Below are positions 47,685 to 56,610 of a DNA stretch of 64,000 nt, piece after piece. The position numbers and the translations under genes were made by a program. The notes beneath the pieces are model-generated. The model saw only the letters and a program-made list of their open reading frames with translations, did not search any database and was not told the DNA's origin. Position 1 is the stretch's first letter, and each line of letters opens with the position of its first letter. Origin of the DNA: Pontibacter populi (GTDB lineage: Bacteria; Bacteroidota; Bacteroidia; Cytophagales; Hymenobacteraceae); contig NZ_JAHWXQ010000001.1 in assembly GCF_019336435.1 (NCBI RefSeq), forward strand, positions 806,001-870,000. Direction: 5' to 3'.

Positions 47685-48246
47685 GCTCTTTATATGGTCT
47701 ATCCTGTTGCACCAGCATACTTTGCAGTATAGCTCTTGCTCTTGAATACTGAGATTTAGAGGTACCTTCCGAGATATCCAGCATTTCGCCTATCTCTTTG
47801 TGGTTGTACCCCTCAATAGCATAGAGGTTAAATACCATGCGGTAACGTGGCGCCAGGCTCTGGATAATACTTAATAGTTCATCCATACTATAATCGTTCA
47901 GGTTATAGTCGCCGGAGCTCAGGTTTTCCACTTCCTCTGATTCATGTGAGACGGTAAGCAGCGATTTTTGCCGCAAATGTTTCAGGGCAGTATTTACGAT
48001 GATCTTCCGTATCCAATACTCCAGCGGGCAATCCCTTTTAAAATTCTGGATATTCGAAAACACCTTTACAAAGCCCTCCTGCACTATATCTTCCGCCTCA
48101 AATGTTGTAGGAGCGTAGCGCAGGCAGACCATCATCATCTTTTTAGCATACAGGTCATATAGGAGCTGTTGCATGTCCCGCTTGCCGGCAATGCAACCCT
48201 CAATAAGCTTCTCCTCTTCTGACTTGTTACTGCTAAAAAGTTTCAA
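47668..48246 (-). CDS. ECF-family RNA polymerase sigma factor
   Basis: A 192-residue sigma factor with region 2 (LLYDLYAKKMMMVCLRYAPT then EDIVQEGFVKVFSNIQNFKR) and region 4 (LAPRYRMVFNLYAIEGYNHK, GEMLDISEGTSKSQYSRARA). It is translationally coupled to the downstream membrane protein. The three lipoproteins that follow may be its targets or part of the same unit. Confidence 0.9.
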   Translation of the reverse strand: MKLFSSNKSEEEKLIEGCIAGKRDMQQLLYDLYAKKMMMVCLRYAPTTFEAEDIVQEGFVKVFSNIQNFKRDCPLEYWIRKIIVNTALKHLRQKSLLTVSHESEEVENLSSGDYNLNDYSMDELLSIIQSLAPRYRMVFNLYAIEGYNHKEIGEMLDISEGTSKSQYSRARAILQSMLVQQDRPYKEHVINR

Positions 48247-48442
48247 CTGCTGACCTGATTACGGTCCTCACTCACATGAGCCTAAAAGTAGTGCTATGGT
48301 TGCAAGGCCGGGTAAATTTTTCTTACAGGATATTCGGTTTACCTAAGTATTAACATATCAGTATACTTAGCGCAGGTAAATGTAAGAAATTGCAGTGAAA
48401 GTAGTGCTATATAAAGAAGCAGAATGTACGCAGAAGTTAGTA

Positions 48443-48476
48443 TAAAAAAGAAGCGTGCCCGGTTCAGGCACGCTTC
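48443..48476 (-). terminator. Terminator of the DUF1232 gene
   Basis: Ten-bp stem GAAGCGTGCC/GGCACGCTTC with a seven-base loop and a TTTTTTAT run on the minus strand. Confidence 0.85.
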
Positions 48477-48500
48477 CAAATTTATAACTATAGCAAACTG

Positions 48501-48905
48501 TTAGGCAACTCCAAGAAAAAGCATTTTATAAACCAGCACGGCAACTATAGTTGCGAACAGCATCCATACATAGCCAATAACTCTGTAGGCTGTGGCACTG
48601 CCTGCTGTTGCGCCGCTCATGGTATCGTACGCTTCTATGCGGGCGTGGTCTAAAACACTTTTGGTAAGCAAATGATACGAAAATCCGATGCCCAGCGTAA
48701 CAGCCACCACATCATCCAGGAAACCAAAAACCGGCATCAGATCTGGCACCAGGTCTATCGGACTGATGGCATAGCCAATGGCAAGCGCTAACAACAACCG
48801 TACATACCACTTTACGCGCGCATCGCGGTAGGAAAGATACAACGCGTAGATCTCTGCATTTAGAGCGTGTGTTTTCTGCTTCAGGGTGGTTAGCTGGGTA
48901 ATCAT
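48501..48905 (-). CDS. DUF1232 (YkvA-like) membrane protein
   Basis: A 134-residue protein with the DUF1232 signature AIGYAISPIDLVPDLMPVFG (about 41-60) followed by FLDDVVAVTLGIG and a C-terminal membrane helix (about 107-130). The family is widespread and its function is not established. It is a single gene with its own terminator. Confidence 0.86.
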   Translation of the reverse strand: MITQLTTLKQKTHALNAEIYALYLSYRDARVKWYVRLLLALAIGYAISPIDLVPDLMPVFGFLDDVVAVTLGIGFSYHLLTKSVLDHARIEAYDTMSGATAGSATAYRVIGYVWMLFATIVAVLVYKMLFLGVA

Positions 48906-49012
48906 AGGGTGGCGGTTAGGTGGCTCTCGTTTTCAGGCTTTTACGTGAACCGGCACGCCTTATGTTACAGCATTTTACAATTATTTTCAAGAAAAATAAA
49001 TTGCATTTCGTT

Positions 49013-49750
49013 TTACCTGTTTTGCCAGATCTGCCAGGCAGCCTCGGCCTGCCCATATAGCATCCGGAGGCCATTTATAGTTTGCGCACCCGCTGATTTT
49101 CCTTTTTCCAAAAAGAGTGTTTGCTCGGGGTTATACACCAGGTCGTAAAGGCAATGTTGGGCAGATAAGGCCTCGTAAGGTAGTTCAGGGCAATTCTCGA
49201 CGGCAGGGTACATACCCAGCGGCGTGGTATTAACGATAAGCTGATACTGCTTTAGTAATTCGGGGGTAAGGTCTGCGTACGTTAATCGGCCTTGCCCGGC
49301 TTGCCTTGATAAAATTGTATAGTTTATCTGCAGATCCTGAAGTGCTGCCACTACTGCTTTAGAAGCACCGCCGGTGCCTAATACTAAAGCTCTGCTGTTT
49401 TGCGTTGCGGGGTAAACTTGCTCCAGCGAATCCCGGAAACCGATATAATCTGTATTGTATCCTTTGGTTTTGCCAGCTGCTATTTTTATGGTGTTTACTG
49501 CACCAATGCGTGCAGCCGCTTCATCCAATTCATCCAGAAAAGGGATCACCGTTTCTTTGTAAGGCACAGTTACATTCAGGCCGACCAGGTCAGGTTGTTT
49601 TTGCAGTAATTGGGGGAGCTCGGCTATAGTTGCCAGTTCGTATAGTTCATACGTTGCATCAGCTATACCTTCCCGCTCAAACTTTTCTGTAAAGTAGCGC
49701 TTCGAGAATGAGTGTCCCAGCTTTTTACCGATCAGGCCGTAGCGTTGCAT
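49013..49750 (-). CDS. aroE: Shikimate dehydrogenase
   Basis: Reduces 3-dehydroshikimate in aromatic amino acid synthesis. The 245 residues contain YGLIGKKLGHSFSKRYFTEK, the catalytic-Lys motif NVTVPYKE (about 59-66) and the NADP-binding LGTGGASKAV (about 124-133). It is shorter than the E. coli enzyme (272) but complete. It starts six bases after the DUF368 stop and is the last gene of the TPR operon. Confidence 0.94.
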   Translation of the reverse strand: MQRYGLIGKKLGHSFSKRYFTEKFEREGIADATYELYELATIAELPQLLQKQPDLVGLNVTVPYKETVIPFLDELDEAAARIGAVNTIKIAAGKTKGYNTDYIGFRDSLEQVYPATQNSRALVLGTGGASKAVVAALQDLQINYTILSRQAGQGRLTYADLTPELLKQYQLIVNTTPLGMYPAVENCPELPYEALSAQHCLYDLVYNPEQTLFLEKGKSAGAQTINGLRMLYGQAEAAWQIWQNR

Positions 49751-49756
49751 CGTTCC

Positions 49757-50701
49757 TTAAACTGTAGTGGAATGGTCGTCGGTGATGTAGTCTATAAAGT
49801 AAACCAAGGCAAAGCCAAAGATAGCCAGCAGTGTACCATACAACAAGTAAGGCTCTTCTCCTGTCAGTTGCAGGTAATCGGTTGGCAGCACATTGGCCTG
49901 TACCAGCGGTTTTAATTCGCCATGACGGTCGGTATACGTTTCCAGCGTCTGCTTCCAGGGCCACACTTTGTTCAGCGAACCCAGCATAAAGCCAGTAAGA
50001 AGTGCTACCGTCAGGTTATGGTAGCGCTTCAGCATCCAGTTCAGCACATGCGAAAAACTCAGGATGCCGACCAAACAGCCCAGCCCGAAAGTAAGTATAG
50101 TTGCTATTTTAAGGTCTTTTACGGCGTTTAGTATAAACTCGTACTTGGCCATTAAAACCAGTATAAAGCTACCGGAAATACCCGGCAAAATCATGGCGCA
50201 AATAGCAATAGCACCGGACAGGAAAATGAACCAGTAAGCTTCCGGCGTTTCGGTTGGGGTAGCTATAGTTACCCAGTAGGCAATGGCCGCTCCGATTATA
50301 AAAGCAAGCATTACCATGGGTGTCCACTTCGTTATTTTTTTACCTACCACTACCGTAGACGCCACGATCAATCCAAAGAAGAATGACCAGAGCAACTCCG
50401 GGTGAAACTCCAGCAGGTACAACACTACCCTCGAAAGCAGCCCGATCGAGAAGCCAATGCCAGATAGCAGCCCTACCAGGAAGTTACCGTTAATATGTTT
50501 CCAGAAGCCAGCCAGGTTAAACCGAAGCAGTAGTTTTACAGCCTCTCCGTTTACCGACCTGATAGAGTCAAGCAGCTCTTCGTAAATGCCTGTTATAAAT
50601 GCTATAGTTCCGCCAGATACGCCCGGCACTACATCGGCAGCCCCCATGGCCACACCTTTCGAGAAAAGCAGAAGGTATTCTTTCAGTGATCTGCGTTGCA
50701 T
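49757..50701 (-). CDS. DUF368 family membrane protein
   Basis: A 314-residue polytopic membrane protein with the family N-terminus FSKGVAMGAADVVPGVSGGT (13-32) and a second, inverted-repeat-like block AICAMILPGISGSFILVLMA near 160-180. About eight hydrophobic segments follow. The DUF368 family (PopT/DUF368) has been linked to flipping undecaprenyl phosphate back across the membrane in other bacteria; here that function is only inferred. It lies between the phosphosulfolactate synthase and aroE. Confidence 0.87.
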   Translation of the reverse strand: MQRRSLKEYLLLFSKGVAMGAADVVPGVSGGTIAFITGIYEELLDSIRSVNGEAVKLLLRFNLAGFWKHINGNFLVGLLSGIGFSIGLLSRVVLYLLEFHPELLWSFFFGLIVASTVVVGKKITKWTPMVMLAFIIGAAIAYWVTIATPTETPEAYWFIFLSGAIAICAMILPGISGSFILVLMAKYEFILNAVKDLKIATILTFGLGCLVGILSFSHVLNWMLKRYHNLTVALLTGFMLGSLNKVWPWKQTLETYTDRHGELKPLVQANVLPTDYLQLTGEEPYLLYGTLLAIFGFALVYFIDYITDDHSTTV

Positions 50702-50723
50702 AAATCTGTTTCTGTCCTTATAA

Positions 50724-50759
50724 CAAAATTGCCCGTTCGGGTACGCCGACGGGCAATTT
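50724..50759 (-). terminator. Hairpin between phosphosulfolactate synthase and DUF368
   Basis: An 11-bp stem (AAATTGCCCGT and complement) followed by TTTTG on the minus strand. It could end the first two genes of the operon or let part of transcription through to DUF368 and aroE. Confidence 0.7.
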
Positions 50760-50778
50760 ATAGTTTATGTTTTTATAG

Positions 50779-51561
50779 TTACCCTTTCAGGCTGGCGTCA
50801 TCCATGTTCAGGAAGTGGTGGAATGTGTCGCCACGCAGACCTAAACGGATCGTTTCCAGGGGAATAACCTCGCTTGGCGCTATGTTACCAAGGTTTACGT
50901 TTGCACCCAGTAGTTTAATAAACCAAACCTGCTGTGCTTTCTGAGGCGCTTCCCATAATATCTTCTCAAAAGGTATCTTGGTCAGAATCTCTTCTACCAG
51001 ACCGCTACGAACCTCACCTGTAGAACGGAACAGACCAACGTTACCACCTTCACGGGCTTCACCAATCACTTTCCAGGCACCGGCATCCAGCTCCGTCTGC
51101 ATCAGTTGTATCCACTTATAAGGCGGGATGATCTTCTCGGCATCTTTAGAGCCTACTTCCGATAATACAGTTACCTGCGTAGCCAGCGTCTGAATATACT
51201 GTAGCTTTTCGTCATGGTTCATCTCCAGCGAGCCATCCGAAACTTCTGCAAAAGTCATTTCATACTTATCCAGAATACGGCGATAGTCCTCGAACTGGTT
51301 GCGGGCCACGAAAGCCTCGAACAAAGTACCACCAAAGTAAACAGGTATACCTGCTGCCCTGTAGGCATCCAGTTTTTTCTGCAGGTGAGGCACCACATAC
51401 GATGTGGCCCAGCCCAGTTTTACGATATCTACATATTCCCCGGCTACGTCCAGAAAGTCTTCCACTTCCCGCACACTCAGACCTTTGTCCATGGCCATGG
51501 TAAAACCCCGCTCGCGTGGCTTAAGCTCGCGCTCCGGCAGGTTATTCAGCGTATAGTTCAT
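50779..51561 (-). CDS. Phosphosulfolactate synthase (ComA family)
   Basis: A 260-residue TIM-barrel enzyme that adds sulfite to phosphoenolpyruvate to give phosphosulfolactate, the first step to coenzyme M in archaea. Typical family segments are VDIVKLGWATSYVV, IPVYFGGTLFEAFVARNQ, EVSDGSLEMNHDEKLQYI and a C-terminal LGANVNLGNIAPSEVIPLET. Coenzyme M is not expected in this phylum; sulfolactate could feed sulfonolipid (capnine-type) synthesis or another sulfonate (inference). It starts six bases after the TPR gene stop. Confidence 0.88.
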   Translation of the reverse strand: MNYTLNNLPERELKPRERGFTMAMDKGLSVREVEDFLDVAGEYVDIVKLGWATSYVVPHLQKKLDAYRAAGIPVYFGGTLFEAFVARNQFEDYRRILDKYEMTFAEVSDGSLEMNHDEKLQYIQTLATQVTVLSEVGSKDAEKIIPPYKWIQLMQTELDAGAWKVIGEAREGGNVGLFRSTGEVRSGLVEEILTKIPFEKILWEAPQKAQQVWFIKLLGANVNLGNIAPSEVIPLETIRLGLRGDTFHHFLNMDDASLKG

Positions 51562-51567
51562 CTGATA

Positions 51568-52965
51568 TTATTTGCGATACTGATCTATTAATCTGGCTAA
51601 TGCCCGCTGCGACTCCAGTTCCGGGAAGAACTCAAACAACAGCTTATGTTTTTCGAAGTCCAAAATTAAGGCATTTTCAAGATAATTGTAAGCTTCGCGG
51701 TATTTTCCTGCAGAAAGAAGATAGGCGCAGGCCCTGTAATATAGCTCTGCTTCGTCTGGTTGCAGTTCTATGGCATTTAAAATAATATCGGTAGCCTCAT
51801 CATAATTGCCCTGTTCGTACAGAATGATAGACCAGTTGAGGTAAATATCCTTATCGTTAGGCTGTATCTCGGCGGCACGCGCATAACTTTCCAACGCCGA
51901 CACCACATGACCCACATGATACTCGGCGGCGGCTAGCGCCACCCAGTAATCAGAACTGTCGTCGTACAGCTCCACTGCTTTTTTAAAGAAGTGAACCGCC
52001 TCATACCACTTGCCCTGCGCATCCAGTATCACGCCAATACCAAACCAGGCCTCGTCCATTTCCGGATCCAGGTCCACCGATTTCTGGTAATACCTTCTGG
52101 AAAGGTCCCATTGCTGCAGCTTTTCGTAGCACTCCCCGATGTTGCAATACACTTCTGCGGATTGTTCCCCATGCTCGTGCATGGCGTTAAATGCTTCAAT
52201 GGCCTTGGTATATTCACCTATAAACACATAGGCATTGGCCATGTTGTTATAAGCGGTAATAAAATCGGGCTTAATGATCGTGGCATAGTCATAAGCGGCT
52301 ATGGCCTTGTCATAAGCACCTGTTTTATTGAGCACGTTGCCCAGGTTAAACCATGCGACATACGAGTAAGGATCATCGTCTACAAACTTCTGGAAAAATG
52401 GCAGATGCTCGCGCAGCGTACCGGCTACTTCCATACAGTAAACAATTTCCTGCATAGCCGCTTCGTTCTCCAAATTCAGCTCAATGCACTTTTTATAGTA
52501 CTTAACAGCTGAGCCGAATTTCCCCCAGCTCTGGTAGGCCAACCCGATGTTAAAGAAAATATCATCACGGTCTTCGGCAAAGGCCAGGGCTTTCTTAAAG
52601 TAGTCGATCGCATCGCGGTACTCGCCACGCTGCGAAAAAATAATACCACGCGTCAGGTGTATATCCGGGTTACCGGACTCCACTTCAGCTACTTCGTTTA
52701 TCAAGGCAAGGGCATCGTCCAGACTGCCGGCCATAGCCAGTAACTGCGCCTTATCTATCTGTAGTTCTGATGAAAAAGGATATTGTGCGATGGCTGCATC
52801 GCAGGCTGCTAATGCCTTTTTATACTCAAAGTTTGCGGTATAGTGGTCAATTATAGTTTCAAAGTCGTTGATGTCGAAAAAAGCAGTGCCATTGTTCCCG
52901 AGCGATTGCTCGAAACGTTGTATCAAATCCAGCTCTTCGCTGTTATCTTCAAAATTATCTTTCAT
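51568..52965 (-). CDS. Tetratricopeptide repeat protein
   Basis: A 465-residue helical-repeat protein with roughly ten TPR units, for example YRDAIDYFKKALAFAEDRDD, AWFNLGNVLNKTGAYDKAIA and EAVHFFKKAVELYDDSSDYW. The start chosen is ATG at 52963-52965; an in-frame TTG four codons earlier is less likely. It has no signal peptide or membrane helix, so it is probably a cytoplasmic scaffold. It heads the operon with phosphosulfolactate synthase, DUF368 and aroE. Confidence 0.88.
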   Translation of the reverse strand: MKDNFEDNSEELDLIQRFEQSLGNNGTAFFDINDFETIIDHYTANFEYKKALAACDAAIAQYPFSSELQIDKAQLLAMAGSLDDALALINEVAEVESGNPDIHLTRGIIFSQRGEYRDAIDYFKKALAFAEDRDDIFFNIGLAYQSWGKFGSAVKYYKKCIELNLENEAAMQEIVYCMEVAGTLREHLPFFQKFVDDDPYSYVAWFNLGNVLNKTGAYDKAIAAYDYATIIKPDFITAYNNMANAYVFIGEYTKAIEAFNAMHEHGEQSAEVYCNIGECYEKLQQWDLSRRYYQKSVDLDPEMDEAWFGIGVILDAQGKWYEAVHFFKKAVELYDDSSDYWVALAAAEYHVGHVVSALESYARAAEIQPNDKDIYLNWSIILYEQGNYDEATDIILNAIELQPDEAELYYRACAYLLSAGKYREAYNYLENALILDFEKHKLLFEFFPELESQRALARLIDQYRK

Positions 52966-53053
52966 CTCAAATCCCAACCGGCTGCCCCAACGCAGCCTTT
53001 GTTACATTACATTTTATACAGGCAAATAGTTTATAGTTGAGGGAGCTAAAAAG

Positions 53054-54028
53054 CTACTTTACAGCCTGCTGCTTTAGTAATTCTGCACAGGCCCAGGCTA
53101 TGGTTTCGGGTAACGTTCTGAACTCCAGGTTAATGGCTTTCTGCACCTTTGCACTGCTAAAGAAATGATTTTTTGCTGACACCCGCGCCGTGTCTTTTGT
53201 AATAAGCGGACGCGCGCCCGTTAACCAACTCCTCAACCGTTCGGCACGCCATACAACTTCTGCCAATACCGGGTTTACTTTGCGTGAAGGTGCTTTCTTA
53301 CCCATACAACCGGCTACCTGTTCAAAGAAATCTTTGTAAGCCAGCTGTCCTGCATTCAATATAAATCTTTCGCCTGATATTTCCGAGAAGGTGAGCCGCA
53401 ACATGGCTTCTATCACATCCCTTACATCTACAAAATTGGCTTTGCCGCCTGTATAAAAAGAATTGTTGTTATGTACATATTTAAACAGCCGTGTACTGCT
53501 GCGGTTCCAGTCTGCCGGCCCCAGCACCACCGAAGGGTTAACTATAACGGCATCCAGGCCTTCCGAAATGCCGCGCCATACTTCGAGCTCGCCTAAGTGT
53601 TTAGAACTTGCATAAGCGGAGTGCGCCTCTGCCTGATCCCATTTGCTGTTCTCGGTTAGCACATCTTTTCCGGCCGGTCGGCCAACAGCTGCTATAGAGC
53701 TGACATGACAAAGCTTTATAGTTTGGGCCTCGATGCAGGCATCTACCACATTGGCCGTGCCTTCTATATTAACCTGCTTCAGTAAGTCTTTATCCTGCGG
53801 GTCGTAAGAAACCAGCCCTGCACTATGGAAAACATAATTAACACCTTGCAGAGCCTTCCGCAACAATACAATATCCTGTATATCACCTTCCAGCCACTCT
53901 ACCTTTTCGGCAAAAGCTATAGTTGGTATCTGCCCGCGGTAAAGTGCGCGCACCTGATGCCCCTGCTTTACTAGTTCCGGTATCAAGAAACTACCTATAA
54001 GGCCACTACCGCCTGTTACAAATATCAT
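53054..54028 (-). CDS. NAD-dependent epimerase/dehydratase family protein
   Basis: A 324-residue extended short-chain dehydrogenase. It starts with the dinucleotide motif IFVTGGSGLIGSFLIPEL and has the catalytic YASSK motif (HSAYASSKHLGELEVW, about 145-160) and VIVNPSVVLGP. The substrate could be a nucleotide sugar or a dihydroflavonol/steroid-like ketone; it is not assignable. It is upstream of the TPR gene on the same strand but separated by 88 bases. Confidence 0.87.
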   Translation of the reverse strand: MIFVTGGSGLIGSFLIPELVKQGHQVRALYRGQIPTIAFAEKVEWLEGDIQDIVLLRKALQGVNYVFHSAGLVSYDPQDKDLLKQVNIEGTANVVDACIEAQTIKLCHVSSIAAVGRPAGKDVLTENSKWDQAEAHSAYASSKHLGELEVWRGISEGLDAVIVNPSVVLGPADWNRSSTRLFKYVHNNNSFYTGGKANFVDVRDVIEAMLRLTFSEISGERFILNAGQLAYKDFFEQVAGCMGKKAPSRKVNPVLAEVVWRAERLRSWLTGARPLITKDTARVSAKNHFFSSAKVQKAINLEFRTLPETIAWACAELLKQQAVK

Positions 54029-54055
54029 CTAATGTTTAACTTACTACGGTGGGAA

Positions 54056-54802
54056 CTATAGTTGCGCGTTTAACAATGGCAACGAAAGCAGTTTGTTTAT
54101 ATATTTGGTGCTAAGCACTTTCTGCAGCGACGCGATGTGTTTTAAACTATGCACATCGGAGCCAACAAGATCTACCAAGCCATTATCAATCAGCTTTTCT
54201 ATAACAGTTTTTGCTGCCGGCGAGTAATAACCAGTTAACGAGTTCAGGTTTGGCTGCAACAGCACCCCTTGCTCCCGTAACTCTATCAGGTCGTTAAACT
54301 TGCCATAGAAATACGAATAACGCTCAGGATGTGCCATTACCGGTTTATATCCTTTAGAGCGCATTTTAAAGATGGCTTCGCGCAGGTTAAGCGGCTCGTT
54401 CAGGAAAGAAGTTTCGAAAAGCAAATACTTATCCCCAAAGGTCAGCAGTTCATCGCCATTGTCCAGCTTCTCCAGGAAAACTTCATCCAGGTAATATTCA
54501 GCGGCACAGCCCAACTCCATTTGCAGGCCAGCTTCGGTGATGGCAGTTCGCAACAGCTCCAGCTTTTCACGTATTCCTTCCGGCGTGTTGCGGTAAAAAT
54601 CGCTCATGATGTGGGGCGTCATAATCAGCTTACGGTAACCCAACTGCTGCATGGCCTGCACTAGTTCAAGGGATCGCTCCAAGGTATCTGCCCCATCATC
54701 CAGCCCCGGCAGAATATGCGAGTGCATATCCACACCTACAGCGCCCAGCGACTCTAAGGATGTGGATTCTCCACCAAATAAGTTTTTGAAAAACTGCTTC
54801 AT
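54056..54802 (-). CDS. CpsB/CapC-type PHP-domain tyrosine phosphatase
   Basis: A 248-residue PHP-fold metal-dependent phosphatase. Metal ligands are visible in DMHSHILPGLDDGA (24-37), MTPHI, EYYLDE, MAHPERYSYF and VGSDVHSL. In other bacteria the family removes phosphate from the tyrosine kinase that controls capsule or exopolysaccharide export. No kinase or Wzx/Wzy gene lies nearby. It has a 27-base gap to the downstream epimerase gene, probably cotranscribed. Confidence 0.88.
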   Translation of the reverse strand: MKQFFKNLFGGESTSLESLGAVGVDMHSHILPGLDDGADTLERSLELVQAMQQLGYRKLIMTPHIMSDFYRNTPEGIREKLELLRTAITEAGLQMELGCAAEYYLDEVFLEKLDNGDELLTFGDKYLLFETSFLNEPLNLREAIFKMRSKGYKPVMAHPERYSYFYGKFNDLIELREQGVLLQPNLNSLTGYYSPAAKTVIEKLIDNGLVDLVGSDVHSLKHIASLQKVLSTKYINKLLSLPLLNAQL

Positions 54803-54965
54803 TTACTGTTGTTTAGCTAGTCACCTTTTCTGCCTTCGTATGGTTCGCGCAATCGGGTACTTAGCAGCTTCAAAATAACGCAAATTAAACGCGCTTTCAA
54901 AATGAGTACTATATGGTAGCTCCTATAGTTTCCTTGTTTAATGTACTCTGTTTTGGCTGCTCAAA

Positions 54966-54996
54966 TTGTCCGTTTGCCATTAAATATATAGCTTTG
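54966..54996 (+). promoter_or_regulatory. Bacteroidota-type promoter of the acyl-CoA dehydrogenase gene
   Basis: TTG (54966-54968), 20 bases, TAGCTTTG (54989-54996). Both boxes fit the consensus; the -7 box lies 61 bases before the ATG. Confidence 0.7.
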
Positions 54997-55057
54997 TGAA
55001 CATACGGTTCTTTAAACCGTTATATACGCGACTCCACAACCTTCAAATAAACTATAA

Positions 55058-56197
55058 ATGGAATTAAAATATACAGAGAACCAGCGCATGATTGCCGACA
55101 TGGTTCGTGACTTTGGTGCCAAACACATCAAACCTAAGATGATGGAGTGGGACGAAAGCCAGGAATTTCCGGTAGAGGTATTCAAAAAGCTGGGTGAACT
55201 GGGGCTTATGGGCGTACTGGTACCAACCGAATATGGCGGTTCTGGTTTCGGTTACCTGGAGTATGTTACCGCTATTGCCGAACTATCTAAGATAGATGGT
55301 TCTATTGGTCTTTCGATGGCGGCGCACAACTCGCTTTGCACCGGCCACATATTACAATTCGGAAACGAAGAGCAGAAACAGAAATACCTGCCGAAACTGG
55401 CTACGGCCGAGTGGATAGGTGCCTGGGGTTTAACTGAGCCAAACACTGGTTCTGATGCCGGCAACATGCGTACCGTAGCTGTTGAGGATGGTGATTACTA
55501 TGTTATAAACGGAGCCAAGAACTTTATTACGCACGGTAAATCTGGTAACGTAGCCGTAGTTATTGTGCGTACCGGCGAAGTAGGTGACTCGCATGGCATG
55601 ACTGCTTTTATAATTGAGAAAGGCACACCGGGCTTTAGCGCTGGCCGCAAAGAGAACAAACTGGGCATGCGTGCTTCCGAAACTACAGAGCTTATATTCC
55701 AGGACTGCCGCGTACACAAGAGCCAGATGTTAGGCAACGTAGGCGAAGGCTTTATACAAGCCATGAAAGTACTGGATGGCGGCCGTATTTCTATTGCAGC
55801 CTTATCACTGGGTATTGCGCAGGGTGCTTTTGAAGCTGCATTAGCTTACTCGCAGGAGCGCAGCCAGTTCAACAAGCCTATCTCCTCATTCCAGGGTATT
55901 TCGTTTAAACTGGCAGACATGGCTACTGAAATTGAGGCGGCAGCTTTGCTTACTTACCAGGCAGCAGACATGAAGAACCGTGGCCTGAATGTGAACAAAG
56001 AATCGGCTATGGCAAAACTGTATGCTTCTGAAGTATCGGTTAGAGTGGCTAACGAAGGCGTGCAGATATTCGGCGGTTATGGTTTTACAAAAGACTACCC
56101 GGCTGAGAAATTTTACCGCGACGCCAAGCTTTGCACGATAGGCGAAGGCACAAGTGAGATACAAAAACTGGTAATTTCCCGAACTATACTTAAATAA
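55058..56197 (+). CDS. Acyl-CoA dehydrogenase
   Basis: A 379-residue flavoenzyme that makes the alpha-beta double bond of acyl-CoA in fatty-acid or branched-chain oxidation. Signatures are GAWGLTEPNTGSDAGNMRT (about 127-145), FITHGKSGNVAVV and the catalytic-Glu region CTIGEGTSEIQKLVISR at the C-terminus. It has the normal length. Chain-length preference cannot be told. It is a single gene with its own promoter. Confidence 0.95.
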   Translation: MELKYTENQRMIADMVRDFGAKHIKPKMMEWDESQEFPVEVFKKLGELGLMGVLVPTEYGGSGFGYLEYVTAIAELSKIDGSIGLSMAAHNSLCTGHILQFGNEEQKQKYLPKLATAEWIGAWGLTEPNTGSDAGNMRTVAVEDGDYYVINGAKNFITHGKSGNVAVVIVRTGEVGDSHGMTAFIIEKGTPGFSAGRKENKLGMRASETTELIFQDCRVHKSQMLGNVGEGFIQAMKVLDGGRISIAALSLGIAQGAFEAALAYSQERSQFNKPISSFQGISFKLADMATEIEAAALLTYQAADMKNRGLNVNKESAMAKLYASEVSVRVANEGVQIFGGYGFTKDYPAEKFYRDAKLCTIGEGTSEIQKLVISRTILK

Positions 56198-56281
56198 CTA
56201 ATTTAAAAGTACTATCTTTGTGGCCTGAATCCACTGATTTAGAATATTTTATAAATTAGCAGATAATAATTGCTTAAATAG

Positions 56282-56313
56282 TTGATTTTTAAGCGTAAGC
56301 TTTATTAAATTTG
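56282..56313 (+). promoter_or_regulatory. Bacteroidota-type promoter of rpsU
   Basis: TTG (56282-56284), 21 bases, TAAATTTG (56306-56313). This is one of the clearest promoters in the window; it ends 33 bases before the rpsU ATG. Confidence 0.8.
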
Positions 56314-56346
56314 CAACCCTAATTCCAAGAGAAGCGAAACAAAGAC

Positions 56347-56541
56347 ATGATTATTGTAAACGTAAAAGATAACGAGTCTGTAGACCGTGCATTAAAAAGA
56401 TTTAAGAAGAAGTTCGAGAGAACTGGTGTATTGAAAGAGCTTAGATCAAGAACTTTCTTCGAGAAGCCATCTGTTTCTAAAAGAAAGCAGAAGGAAAGAG
56501 CTAAGTACAAGCAAACGCTTTTCGTAAAGGATAACTACTAA
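56347..56541 (+). CDS. rpsU: 30S ribosomal protein S21
   Basis: A 64-residue basic small-subunit protein: MIIVNVKDNESVDRALKRFK then ELRSRTFFEKPSVSKRKQKE. In Bacteroidota, S21 binds the 16S anti-Shine-Dalgarno region and explains the phylum's lack of SD use. It is followed by xerC and hpf, the conserved order. Confidence 0.96.
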   Translation: MIIVNVKDNESVDRALKRFKKKFERTGVLKELRSRTFFEKPSVSKRKQKERAKYKQTLFVKDNY

Positions 56542-56610
56542 TTTCGTTTCCGAAATAATATATTTTCCATAACTTAGTATAGTTGCCAGATCAGGTGGCT
56601 ATATTAAGTT

